Shown: piece by piece, positions 7,373 to 15,526 of the stretch
How the letters are laid out: every line of letters starts with the position of its first letter
Position numbering within the stretch: position 1 is the first letter of the stretch
Assembly (NCBI GenBank): GCA_964387645.1
Contig: CAYLYM010000045.1
Span: 1-27,543 of the forward strand
DNA length: 27,543 nt
From: CAYLYM01 sp964387645
GTDB taxonomy: Bacteria > Calditrichota > Calditrichia > RBG-13-44-9
Reading direction: 5' to 3'
Notes under the pieces: model-generated
The model's input: only the letters and a program-made list of their open reading frames with translations
Database searches by the model: none
Told to the model about the DNA's origin: nothing
Position numbers and translations under genes: made by a program

Positions 7373-8314
7373 TTAAATTGAGGACATGGCCTGAATATCT
7401 TCATTAATCTCATTGACATTTCCCATGGCTACTGCCATAGTGGAAATAAAGCTGTGTTTAAGAATCCAGCGAAGCCCAGCAACATAAGAAGGTTTCTCAC
7501 TTTTAGATGGGGCATAAGGTCCTCCGGAACACGTTTTCATTGCAATAATACCTAAACCATTCTTCTCTGCTTCTCGACACTGTTCAATTACTGCCTCTTG
7601 GTCCCATTCTCTATAATTCCCTGATTTAGAATGGGTATAAGCCCCACTATGATTAAAAGGGATCATAGCCACATCATAGAATCGGGTCTTGTTCATAAAT
7701 TTTAGTAACTCTACCTGGTTAGAATGAGAAGAAAAACCACAAGCTCTGATTTTACCTTCCTTTTTAGCCTTTTCAAAAAAATCCATGACTACTTCGTGAC
7801 TCAGCAATTCTAAAGCGTTCACCCGGTGAAGTAAATAGATATCAATATAATCTGTTTGCAACGCCTTTAAACTCTCATCCAGTCCATTCTCTAATTGTGC
7901 TTTTATACGTTTCACAACTCGAGGATTGTTCAGTGAAGTTTCATCCTCACGCAAACGGAGCCTCACTCTCGATTGAACAACTACCTGTTTCCGATTCTCA
8001 TGGATAACTTTCCCTACCATTTCTTCATTCTGCCCATTAAAATATGATCGACCAGTATCAACAAAATTCACTCCGGCATCCAATGCTGTTTTTAATAAAG
8101 AAGGTTCCATGGTCCGCGAAGCGCCAAAACCCACTGTCGAAACTTTAATTCCTGTTCTGCCAAGCGTTCGATAACTGGGATTGACTTTTGCTCTAATTTT
8201 ACTCTCAAGAAACAAACCAGTAAGAGCGCTTCCCCAAAATCCTAATGTCAGTAATCCAGCAGAAGATTTTTTTAAAAAATCTTTTCGATTAATAGATTTT
8301 TTTTTCTTATCCAA
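7373..8314 (-). CDS. Exported aldo/keto reductase with variant catalytic tetrad
   Basis: A 313-residue NADPH-type TIM-barrel oxidoreductase of the aldo/keto reductase superfamily. It opens with YRTLGRTGIKVSTVGFG (48-64); the tetrad has Asp86 and Tyr91 (VDTGRSYFNG) and His163 (YLLHRV), but the expected Lys after the third strand appears as Arg116 in VVVQSR. The N-terminus NRKDFLKKSSAGLLTLGFWGS resembles a Tat signal with Lys in place of the second Arg. Exported relatives often end in a cysteine-rich 4Fe-4S tail; this one stops at NEDIQAMSSI without it. The start is TTG 8314, preceded by a GGGGGG tract 7 nt upstream. It is cotranscribed with the DUF6599 gene downstream. The substrate, probably a sugar or polyol, is unknown. 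Confidence 0.85.
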   Translation of the reverse strand: MDKKKKSINRKDFLKKSSAGLLTLGFWGSALTGLFLESKIRAKVNPSYRTLGRTGIKVSTVGFGASRTMEPSLLKTALDAGVNFVDTGRSYFNGQNEEMVGKVIHENRKQVVVQSRVRLRLREDETSLNNPRVVKRIKAQLENGLDESLKALQTDYIDIYLLHRVNALELLSHEVVMDFFEKAKKEGKIRACGFSSHSNQVELLKFMNKTRFYDVAMIPFNHSGAYTHSKSGNYREWDQEAVIEQCREAEKNGLGIIAMKTCSGGPYAPSKSEKPSYVAGLRWILKHSFISTMAVAMGNVNEINEDIQAMSSI

Positions 8315-8418
8315 TTTATTTCCCCCCAGTTTTTCAACTATTTCTAAATCATGACTTATTCTATTATGAGAAAATCTGGTATAATACTTAAGAATAAGAA
8401 ATGATATATGAATGAAGT

Positions 8419-8994
8419 TTAAATATCAAGAATAATATCCTGGAGGCTGCGTTTAGGTACATGATGAACACCGCTCTCATCTCGCCAATATTCGATACTA
8501 CCATCCTCTGGTAATGGTTCCAAAACAACTTCTTCTTTGGGTTTTCCTAAAGCAATAACCCAAATAATATCGTATCTTTCCGGAATATTCAGGTCTTTTC
8601 TCAAGTCCTCTTTTTGAATGGAAGCAATAATACATCCACCCAGTCCTTTTTCTACAGCACCTAACAAAATAGATTGTGCAGCGATTCCATGATCACAATT
8701 GGCTGATTTGCCGATGAGTTTATCTGCCAGAATGATGATATAAGCTGCCGGCCGTTCACCCGGCCCCGGACCGGACCAGTCTTTCAAATACCCTGCCCAT
8801 GCCAGATGTTTAAAAATTTTAGTATTTTTCTCTTTCTCATGGGAAAGGATGTATTTCAACGGTTGTAAATTGGCCGCCGAAGGAGATAAACGAGCATAAT
8901 CAACCAATTCTTTTAATGTTTCTAACTCTATTGTAACGTCCTCGTAAAATCGCCGATAACTCCTATTTTTAACCACCAAATCCCTGATATTCAT
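8419..8994 (-). CDS. Nitroreductase-family FMN oxidoreductase
   Basis: A 191-residue flavoprotein of the nitroreductase fold. The FMN-binding start is VVKNRSYRRFYEDVTI, followed by LVDYARLSPSAANLQPLKYIL, the SANCDHGIAAQSILLGAVEKGLGGC core helix and the IPERYDIIWVIALGKPKEE strand typical of the family. Such enzymes reduce nitroaromatics, quinones or flavins using NAD(P)H. The start is ATG 8994, with a perfect AGGAGG 6 nt upstream; a TTG eight codons earlier would place the ribosome site inside the gene and is rejected. It lies 104 bp upstream of the aldo/keto reductase, in the same direction. Length is usual for the small nitroreductases. The physiological substrate is not evident. Confidence 0.88.
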   Translation of the reverse strand: MNIRDLVVKNRSYRRFYEDVTIELETLKELVDYARLSPSAANLQPLKYILSHEKEKNTKIFKHLAWAGYLKDWSGPGPGERPAAYIIILADKLIGKSANCDHGIAAQSILLGAVEKGLGGCIIASIQKEDLRKDLNIPERYDIIWVIALGKPKEEVVLEPLPEDGSIEYWRDESGVHHVPKRSLQDIILDI

Positions 8995-9313
8995 TTCTTT
9001 CCTCCTATTATTTTTCAATTCATATCTTTTACTATTAAATATCTTTCTGATTTATTTAATCCACCGACAGGTGAAATTGGCAAAAAACGCATTACCTTCC
9101 AATAAATGGTAAATATAAGCACCCACACAATATTTCTTAAATAGACGCAAGCTCAAAGCAGATGCGATAAAAGACTCAGAAATGATTGATCAGGAGAAAA
9201 TATTCGGTCTTAAACGATATTCTTCCATTTCTCTCATGAATAAGATTCATTGAAATTAAACAAGACATAAAACAAGTTGGCAACAAAAAGAATTTCATTA
9301 AGAAAAAAATCTT
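8995..9313. other. Intergenic region upstream of nitroreductase gene
   Basis: Contains the AGGAGG ribosome site of the nitroreductase. No other convincing feature is visible. Confidence 0.4.
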
Positions 9314-11431
9314 TTATTTTATTTTTCTTAAAATATTTTCTGCAATGTTAATTTCAGAATGCACCATTATCTTTTTTTTCAAGCCACAGTTTAACATAGT
9401 TTCTTGAATTCGTTTTATAAAATCTGGATTCCAGGGTTGTAAAATTTCAATATTATCAGCAGAAGTTAAAAGCAATGCTGTTGCCAATCCTCCATAACGT
9501 GCCAATCCAGGAATAAATAGTTTTTGTAAAAGAAACTCCTCATCCTCCCAATTCTGATACATACAATCTGCAACGACTGTGGAAACATCCTGAATAATAA
9601 CACTGGATAAAATAACCAGAGGTCCAGCGTCCTCTAATCCAATAATTTGAATTTTATCATAATCTTCGAGGTATTTCACGGCGGTTAAAATATCCTGAAT
9701 TTGCTCCTGGGCATCCGTTCGATTATATGTAACAAAATGCTTCACCGTTTCATCCCGAGGTCGCATGCCCGCAGCCAAATTATGCTCTCCAATTTTAAAA
9801 ACATCTATGACAAGAACATTCACTCCTTTCGCTAAAAGTCCGGAAACAAGTTCCCCGGGTTTATTGGAATCTGGAGGGACAACCGCCGATTTTCCCTTGC
9901 CATGAACAATGAGTGCTGCTTTCCGGATATATTTAGCCGGTTGATAAAAAATTGCTGGAATCCAATCCTCTTTTTGACTACGGGAAATAAGGAGCCGGGA
10001 AACTTTAAAATCATCACCGGCCGCATCACCTACATGAATTACATCGATTTTTTGAGGAAATTGCGCAGCCAGGATGTCGCGAAGAGCAGTTCCATAAACG
10101 GATTCAAAACGCTTAAACTCTGTTTCACTTTCTGGCCAATATTCTGTAAAAGTTTCCTGGCTTTTCTCTATAAGATAGTCTGTTAATTTCTGTTCATTTA
10201 AATCAGATGGTGGTTTTTCATCGCCGGGAAAATTTAATAACTGTTCGGGTTGTTCCGCAGAATAAGGCTTTTCTTTATATTTCGACGCGTTCTCATCACC
10301 CAGCAGCCATTTAGCAAAGAATGGATATACGGCTTCCCGGCTGGTTTTATTATAATTATGCGGAAAATCAAATTGAGCGTATTCAAGATGATCTTCAGCA
10401 TCATACAATTGATATATTTTCCGAATCATGGGATACTCAATCTTTGGAGTATCATGCGTCCAATCGCGCAAAGTAGCGATCAATTTCATGGGGCGGGGGG
10501 CCATAAGCGCGGCAATTTCTACATTAAATGTCCCCAGGCGCAATCCCGGAGCATTTTCACAAACACACCCTCCTTGAAAATGCGCCGAAACCATATTCAC
10601 TGGGGCACTGACTTTTACCCGCTGGTCCACGGCCGATATCATAAAAGTCTGGGTTCCTCCTCCTGAAGCGCCTGTACAGCCGATGCGGGTGGAATCTACT
10701 TCGGGTAAAGAAAGAAGAAAATCTATCGCTCGCATACTGTTCCATAGTTGTAAGCCCATAACACTAACACCCCATAAAGCGTGTTGGGGAGTATCTGTGA
10801 AGCGATGGGTAACCTGTTTACCGCTATCGAGATATCCTACCATATCCCAGCTAAAAACTACATACCCCTGACGAGCAAAATTGATACAGCGAGCTGGGAC
10901 TGAACATCTTTCTGAGTCTTCCAACCGTCCATGTTTCCAATGGCCGTGAGGGGTGATAATGGCAGGGAAAGGTCCCTCTTTTCCACGCGGCCGATACAAA
11001 TTTCCGGTAACCAGAAATCCTGGATAGCTTTCGAAATAAACTTTTTCTACCGTATAATCTGGATGGACAATTTTACCATAGATATGCGCATTGAGCGGAC
11101 CTTTTTCTGGTAACGGCCATAATCCAGTACTAATGAGAATATGTTTCCGTAGATCTGCAGCTCTCTTTTCCCACTCTTCCCGCGTTTTGTATTCTGGCAT
11201 CTTAAGAGATGGCGCTTTTTCAATTTTAGCAGGATCTGGATTATAATGAAAAAATCCAGTACTCCGTACAGTTTGTAGCCGAATATCCCGGTAAAGCGTG
11301 TCACCTGTATCATACACCTGCACCAGATCACGATGAGTGACAGTAGGAAGAGCTGAGAGATCTAATTCTTTGTATCTGGTACAAAAAGTTAAAAATAACA
11401 ATATCAAAATCAGGAGATATTTTTTATTCAT
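9314..11431 (-). CDS. Large exported esterase with two alpha/beta-hydrolase domains
   Basis: A 705-residue protein related to the acetylxylan-esterase-like alpha/beta hydrolases of polysaccharide degraders. The first domain (about 80-390) has the oxyanion segment ITPHGHWKHGR (159-169), nucleophile elbow GCTGASGGGTQ with Ser256, an acid in TLRDWTHD (about 323) and His358 in DFPHNYN. The second domain (about 430-700) repeats the fold, ALIVHGKGKS then IIGLEDAGPLVIL, but the nucleophile position carries no serine, so it looks catalytically dead. The N-terminal hydrophobic segment ends LLFLTFC; the Cys17 could be a lipoprotein site, though Phe at -1 is unusual. It starts 14 bp after the DUF2490 stop with no Shine-Dalgarno, which points to translational coupling. 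Substrate is inferred to be an acylated glycan. Confidence 0.85.
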   Translation of the reverse strand: MNKKYLLILILLFLTFCTRYKELDLSALPTVTHRDLVQVYDTGDTLYRDIRLQTVRSTGFFHYNPDPAKIEKAPSLKMPEYKTREEWEKRAADLRKHILISTGLWPLPEKGPLNAHIYGKIVHPDYTVEKVYFESYPGFLVTGNLYRPRGKEGPFPAIITPHGHWKHGRLEDSERCSVPARCINFARQGYVVFSWDMVGYLDSGKQVTHRFTDTPQHALWGVSVMGLQLWNSMRAIDFLLSLPEVDSTRIGCTGASGGGTQTFMISAVDQRVKVSAPVNMVSAHFQGGCVCENAPGLRLGTFNVEIAALMAPRPMKLIATLRDWTHDTPKIEYPMIRKIYQLYDAEDHLEYAQFDFPHNYNKTSREAVYPFFAKWLLGDENASKYKEKPYSAEQPEQLLNFPGDEKPPSDLNEQKLTDYLIEKSQETFTEYWPESETEFKRFESVYGTALRDILAAQFPQKIDVIHVGDAAGDDFKVSRLLISRSQKEDWIPAIFYQPAKYIRKAALIVHGKGKSAVVPPDSNKPGELVSGLLAKGVNVLVIDVFKIGEHNLAAGMRPRDETVKHFVTYNRTDAQEQIQDILTAVKYLEDYDKIQIIGLEDAGPLVILSSVIIQDVSTVVADCMYQNWEDEEFLLQKLFIPGLARYGGLATALLLTSADNIEILQPWNPDFIKRIQETMLNCGLKKKIMVHSEINIAENILRKIK

Positions 11432-11445
11432 AATAGGTAACCAAT

Positions 11446-12096
11446 TTATAATTTTAAACTGAGTTTAAATGCTAATATAAATTCACTTACCCAACTTGGG
11501 TCATCTTCGCTATATTGCCAGAATCCAAATATTTCTGGCTTGAATTTTTTGAAGTTTCGGAAAAAACCAACATAAAATCGGTTTCGATTGAATCCTTCAT
11601 CGTTCAAATTATAGAACAATTCATTTGCAAAGTAAAGATTATATTGCTTCATCAACCAATGTAATGGAATATTAATGCTTAATTTATTACGGTAGCGTGT
11701 GACATAATCAGAATTTTCTTTAAATCGAAACTCTGTCCGATTCCGATTTTCCAATCGAAAGGGTCCCCATTGCCACCGATATTTTAAATTGATATGCGGT
11801 CTTTTTTCGATAAGCCATCCTTCTGTATCTCGCTCATATTCTTGCTTGTAATTCAAACTTATCGTCCAATGGTCGTTCAGTGAATACCCTAAGCCAATAT
11901 CATAATCCTGCTTAAATAAATTATGTTCTTCTCCTTCCTTGCCATATTGAGATTTATAGATAAAATTCAATTTCCAATTATCAGACAAAGCTGTTTCAAC
12001 ACTCCCAAGTATCCGGAATAGCCAATCTCCGTCTGTTGCCAGAGAAACTCGAATAAGAATAGCAAGTAAAAAGATGGCAAAACCGACACTCCTCAT
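11446..12096 (-). CDS. DUF2490-family outer-membrane beta-barrel protein
   Basis: A 216-residue protein with a signal peptide (about 1-20) followed by alternating amphipathic strands rich in aromatic and charged residues: DNWKLNFIYKSQYG, DYDIGLGYSLNDHWTISLNYKQEYER, PFRLENRNRTEFRFK, RNRFYVGFFRNF, with a final aromatic-hydrophobic strand. The RxENRNRxExR pattern is characteristic of DUF2490 barrels, proteins of unknown function in the outer membrane. AGGAGG lies 11 nt before ATG 12096. It is followed after 14 bp by the two-domain esterase, so the pair is one operon and the barrel may anchor or admit what the esterase acts on. Confidence 0.8.
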   Translation of the reverse strand: MRSVGFAIFLLAILIRVSLATDGDWLFRILGSVETALSDNWKLNFIYKSQYGKEGEEHNLFKQDYDIGLGYSLNDHWTISLNYKQEYERDTEGWLIEKRPHINLKYRWQWGPFRLENRNRTEFRFKENSDYVTRYRNKLSINIPLHWLMKQYNLYFANELFYNLNDEGFNRNRFYVGFFRNFKKFKPEIFGFWQYSEDDPSWVSEFILAFKLSLKL

Positions 12097-12517
12097 TCTT
12101 GCACTATCCTCCTCTTTTCATCAAAATCCAAAATTTATGTCCACGAGTTTAAAAATCTAAACAAAAACTTTAATGATATTTTCATCGATCTCATACCATT
12201 TTTTCCAATTTGTTTTCATTGTAATAATTCAAACAAAAAATAGAAATTGGACATTTCTATTACAAGTTCACAGTAGATTAGAAATAACCAGGTTCTTTAA
12301 AATCTCAGGTCGATTAGTGAATAATCAATATTTTATTAAGAATAAGTTAACTGCGTAACTGTGTTCAATACCAGAAACTTTTTAATAAAGTGTTTTTTAA
12401 TAAAATCCAAGGTAAAAGCTATTCAAACCTGGATCGTTTTTGCCTGGCCATCAATTTAGTAAATATTATTTAAAATACAAAAATTTCCCTATCATAACTT
12501 CTTAAACTGGCATCTTT
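12097..12517. other. Intergenic region between NIPSNAP and DUF2490 genes
   Basis: AT-rich with no gene. A near-perfect direct repeat of TTTTTAATAAA, two copies separated by a few bases, lies near 12380-12403. No clear promoter or terminator is seen. Confidence 0.4.
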
Positions 12518-13312
12518 CTAAATCTGTGAATACGCAGTCGGTGTCAGGAAATATACCGTGATGTTAGAAACCGTATTTTTATATTGTGGATCTTCTTTTA
12601 GCTTAAGCCAATCAGGATGGTTTCTAAAACGGTCCCAGGCTTTTTCCCGTTCGGCCATATTTTCAAAAACTACCATATAAGTCAAACTGGGCAGTCGTTC
12701 TCCAATTAAACGCTCGCCAAAAAATACTGGAGTTAAACCAGTTTTTCGGAAAATAGCCAACTCTCCACCTTCGTTAAACATCTGAATTTTCTTTCGAGCG
12801 TATAGTTCACTATGGCTTTCATAGGTTCTTAATTCAAACAAGCGTGGCTTCTTCTTTCGCGTTAACTCCGGTACTTCCAATTCAGGAATATTTTTGAAAG
12901 CGCGCATCAAAGAACTTTCAATTCGGAAATATCCAGGATCATCAATAGATGTATTCAAAAAATCAGCTCCTGCTTTTTGATATTCTTTATCTTCTGCCAG
13001 TTTATCGCGGGCTGTGATTACTGATTCTATATTCTTATGCGGAAGTAGAACATATAAAGTTGGTTTATTAGGACCAAATTGCACGTTGAAGACACCTACC
13101 GGGCCAATACCAATTCGATTCCATGCAGGAATGGCTACATCTTTTAGAAAATCATTCAACCGTTTTTTCTTGTTACCAATCAACATGTAATATTTTCGCA
13201 ACTCATAAAACTCCCTTTTATCACCACCGGATCCTCCAATCGCTTCGTTCCAACTGGTCAAAGCAGCGGTGCCAGTTACAAGTGATGCGGTAATAAATTC
13301 TCGTCTTTTCAT
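12518..13312 (-). CDS. Tat-exported NIPSNAP-family protein
   Basis: A 264-residue protein made of two ferredoxin-like NIPSNAP (dimeric alpha/beta barrel) repeats: FYELRKYYMLIGNKKKRLNDFL (about 36-57) and LFELRTYESHSELYARKKIQMF (about 159-180). Each repeat is followed by the typical strand carrying a Tyr/Val-rich core, such as LTYMVVFENMAEREKAWDRF. The N-terminus MKRREFITASLVTGTAAL is a twin-arginine signal, so the folded protein is exported. The biochemical role of NIPSNAP domains is unknown. AAGGAG lies 6 nt before ATG 13312. It lies 142 bp downstream of the HD-domain gene, and its link to neighbours is uncertain. Confidence 0.87.
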   Translation of the reverse strand: MKRREFITASLVTGTAALTSWNEAIGGSGGDKREFYELRKYYMLIGNKKKRLNDFLKDVAIPAWNRIGIGPVGVFNVQFGPNKPTLYVLLPHKNIESVITARDKLAEDKEYQKAGADFLNTSIDDPGYFRIESSLMRAFKNIPELEVPELTRKKKPRLFELRTYESHSELYARKKIQMFNEGGELAIFRKTGLTPVFFGERLIGERLPSLTYMVVFENMAEREKAWDRFRNHPDWLKLKEDPQYKNTVSNITVYFLTPTAYSQI

Positions 13313-13454
13313 AAGTTTCTCCTTTCTATTTTTGTGAGCTTGTTACAAAAGGCTAAGAAAATGGAAGTTCGTCTGGTGGGAAACGATTTTAATATACAAT
13401 GGCCAACAGAGTCTTAAATCAATTTCATTTTTATTTATCAGGTTAATTCATACT

Positions 13455-14033
13455 CTAATTTTGATCTTTTCTAAAAAGTTCGGCCAAATAATCATTCAAT
13501 ACATTCTCTTTATAATTGATATTTCTCAAAAAAGATTTGGCTTTTTCCGACAGGCGAAGAAATCCCCAATACATACGGCGGTAAGTTTCTTCTTTCCCTT
13601 CTCTTTTGTAATAATGCGGCAGATTGACTTCAAAAAATGAAAGACTATCTGCATCTTTTAGAACAATCAAGTCTTCGTCATCTTTTGTGCCAAATTCATG
13701 GTTCCGAATTAAATAACAAATCCTCTCGACAATTTGTTGATCAATCTCGTATTTGGTAAGTAATTCTCTCACAATGCGAGCACTATTTTCAGCATGCGAC
13801 TGTTTAAATTCATCATAGTCTTGAAATTCGGACCGATGAACTTTTTTATCCGGTAGTGCCCTTTCTATATCATGGGCCAATGCGGCGATCTGCAGAGCGA
13901 TATCGGCATCAGGCTTAAATCGCCGCACCCATGCTAATACATTTAATGCATGTCTATAATCTTCCGGAACCGGCGAATTTTTTAGAATCTCAAGGATTTC
14001 TGTCTCAATGCGCTGTTTTTGTTGAGTAAACAT
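13455..14033 (-). CDS. HD-domain phosphohydrolase, DUF4202-like
   Basis: A 192-residue metal-dependent phosphohydrolase-type protein. Likely metal-ligand residues are His28, the His54-Asp55 pair in IAALAHDIERA, His112 in IRNHEFG, and Asp127/Asp129 in VLKDADSLSFFE. This is the HD layout and resembles DUF4202. The start ATG 14033 lies inside the IPCT/DIPP synthase gene (29-bp overlap, different frame) and has no good ribosome site, so translation is coupled. That coupling suggests a shared pathway, for instance removing the terminal phosphate from the synthase product. This is inference; a nucleotide-hydrolysing housekeeping role is the alternative. Confidence 0.75.
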   Translation of the reverse strand: MFTQQKQRIETEILEILKNSPVPEDYRHALNVLAWVRRFKPDADIALQIAALAHDIERALPDKKVHRSEFQDYDEFKQSHAENSARIVRELLTKYEIDQQIVERICYLIRNHEFGTKDDEDLIVLKDADSLSFFEVNLPHYYKREGKEETYRRMYWGFLRLSEKAKSFLRNINYKENVLNDYLAELFRKDQN

Positions 14034-15342
14034 GTTTTACTAAAAATAATCTTCGAATGGCTTCCACATTAGTCAGCATTGCCAGAACGATAAGCGTAAT
14101 TAGCAATTGATTAAACACTGCCCCTAAAAAAACAATAAATAACCGAACATCGCGTCCTATTCGGATAGAAACAGGCTCAATGAGTTTTCTGTGAATCATG
14201 TCATCAAATATCGTACTGGTGTAAGTATTCATAAACGTACCTGTTAAGGCAGCAAATCCAACAAACCAGACATAACTCGTTTCCATTGTCATCCATAGAG
14301 CATGCGTCATTCCCAGGACTATTAAACAATCAGCATATCGATCTAATATTTTATCTAACCATTCTCCAAAAGTACTGAATTTAAATTTCAGTCGGGCAAT
14401 TTCTCCATCACAACCATCCAATATAGAAGATAATTGTGCCAGAATACCGCCCAAAAGAATATTCAAATAACCACCCAGGAAAAAAAATAAAGCCGATAGT
14501 AACGCAAACCCAAAACTAATGAGGGTAATAAAATTCGGGGAAATATTAAACCTGGCCAAAAAGGCCGATATTTTAGTGGAAAAACGACGGTTCACCCTCT
14601 TTGATATAGGGCCATCAGTAGGTTTAAATAGTTGTTGAATCAAGATTTTTTTAGCCATTTTTAATGCCTCGGGATTATCCACATCCACCCAAAAACAGCC
14701 ATTTACATCTAATGTTTTTAATCGCCCCTCTTCTGCCAAAATTTGATTTGCCGCAGAAAGGCTATACTGTCCTTGACTGACACTTTTTTCTAATGCATCA
14801 AAAATAGCCGGTGTGCAAAGAAATACACCCGTATCGACAGCATTGAATTGCTCGATAGTTTTACCAATCTTTTTTACCTTGCCATTTTCACAAAAAACTT
14901 TGGTCACATCGGACAAATCAAAGTGTTCGCCTTCTAAATTTTTATCGATACAAAGGACGCAATTTCCATTTTCTACAGGTGTCTGAAGAAGCCGCATTAA
15001 AATAGATTCATCAAAAAGGTGGTCGGACATTAAAAGCAAGAATTTGCCTTTCATGTAATTTTTGGCTTTAAGCACGGAAACACCATTTCCTTTTTCCCAC
15101 TCAGGATTGTCAATATATTGAATTCTAACACCATATCGTTCTCCGTTCCCCAATTCTTTCTTAATTTTTTCAGACTTATAACCCACAACAATTTTGAAAT
15201 CTCGAATGCCAGCAAGTTTTCCTGCCAATATAATACGTTCAATAAGACGAAGACCAAAAATAGGGGTTAAAGGTTTAGGCGAATAAAACCGGCTTAAACG
15301 ACTACCTTTCCCAGCAGCAATAATTAAAGCTTCCATACGCAT
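14005..15342 (-). CDS. Bifunctional IPCT/DIPP synthase (inositol-phosphate cytidylyltransferase fused to CDP-alcohol phosphatidyltransferase)
   Basis: A 445-residue fusion. Residues 1-235 are a nucleotidyltransferase: LIIAAGKGSRLS (6-17), KPLTP (23-27) and the metal site MSDHLFDE (105-112). This half would make CDP-inositol from CTP and inositol 1-phosphate. Residues 245-430 form a membrane CDP-alcohol phosphatidyltransferase with the full signature Asp309-x2-Asp312-Gly313-x2-Ala316-Arg317-x8-Gly326-x3-Asp330-x3-Asp334, flanked by hydrophobic helices. The DGCDGEIAR segment matches the archaeal and bacterial di-myo-inositol phosphate phosphate synthases, which make the compatible solute of hyperthermophiles. 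A Shine-Dalgarno (AAGGAGG, 5 nt from ATG 15342) is strong. The HD gene overlaps its 3' end. The alternative product is an inositol-type phospholipid headgroup. Confidence 0.88.
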   Translation of the reverse strand: MRMEALIIAAGKGSRLSRFYSPKPLTPIFGLRLIERIILAGKLAGIRDFKIVVGYKSEKIKKELGNGERYGVRIQYIDNPEWEKGNGVSVLKAKNYMKGKFLLLMSDHLFDESILMRLLQTPVENGNCVLCIDKNLEGEHFDLSDVTKVFCENGKVKKIGKTIEQFNAVDTGVFLCTPAIFDALEKSVSQGQYSLSAANQILAEEGRLKTLDVNGCFWVDVDNPEALKMAKKILIQQLFKPTDGPISKRVNRRFSTKISAFLARFNISPNFITLISFGFALLSALFFFLGGYLNILLGGILAQLSSILDGCDGEIARLKFKFSTFGEWLDKILDRYADCLIVLGMTHALWMTMETSYVWFVGFAALTGTFMNTYTSTIFDDMIHRKLIEPVSIRIGRDVRLFIVFLGAVFNQLLITLIVLAMLTNVEAIRRLFLVKHVYSTKTAH

Positions 15343-15505
15343 TACCTCCTCCTTTTTTGATCTTGCACAATAAACGGATTCAGTCGTTTAACAAAACACC
15401 GCTAAATGTAAAGATTATGAGAATAATAGAAAACTGACTCCAATTTATTAACGTTTATTTGAATTTTTTTCTCCATAAAATTGAATTTTTGTTTTACTCT
15501 ACCCC

Positions 15506-15525
15506 ATTTTATTTTATTTTATTTT
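15506..15525. repeat. (ATTTT)4 pentanucleotide repeat
   Basis: Four perfect ATTTT units end one base before the stop codon (15527-15529) of the EEP-GDPD gene, so on the coding strand they follow the stop directly. Confidence 0.6.
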
Positions 15526-15526
15526 T

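Noticed and set aside
8995..9018. Upstream TTG start for the nitroreductase
   Set aside because: It would bury the AGGAGG ribosome site within the coding sequence.
12173..12358. Plus-strand 61-codon open frame in an intergenic gap
   Set aside because: Hydrophobic AT-rich translation, no ribosome site, no similarity recognised.
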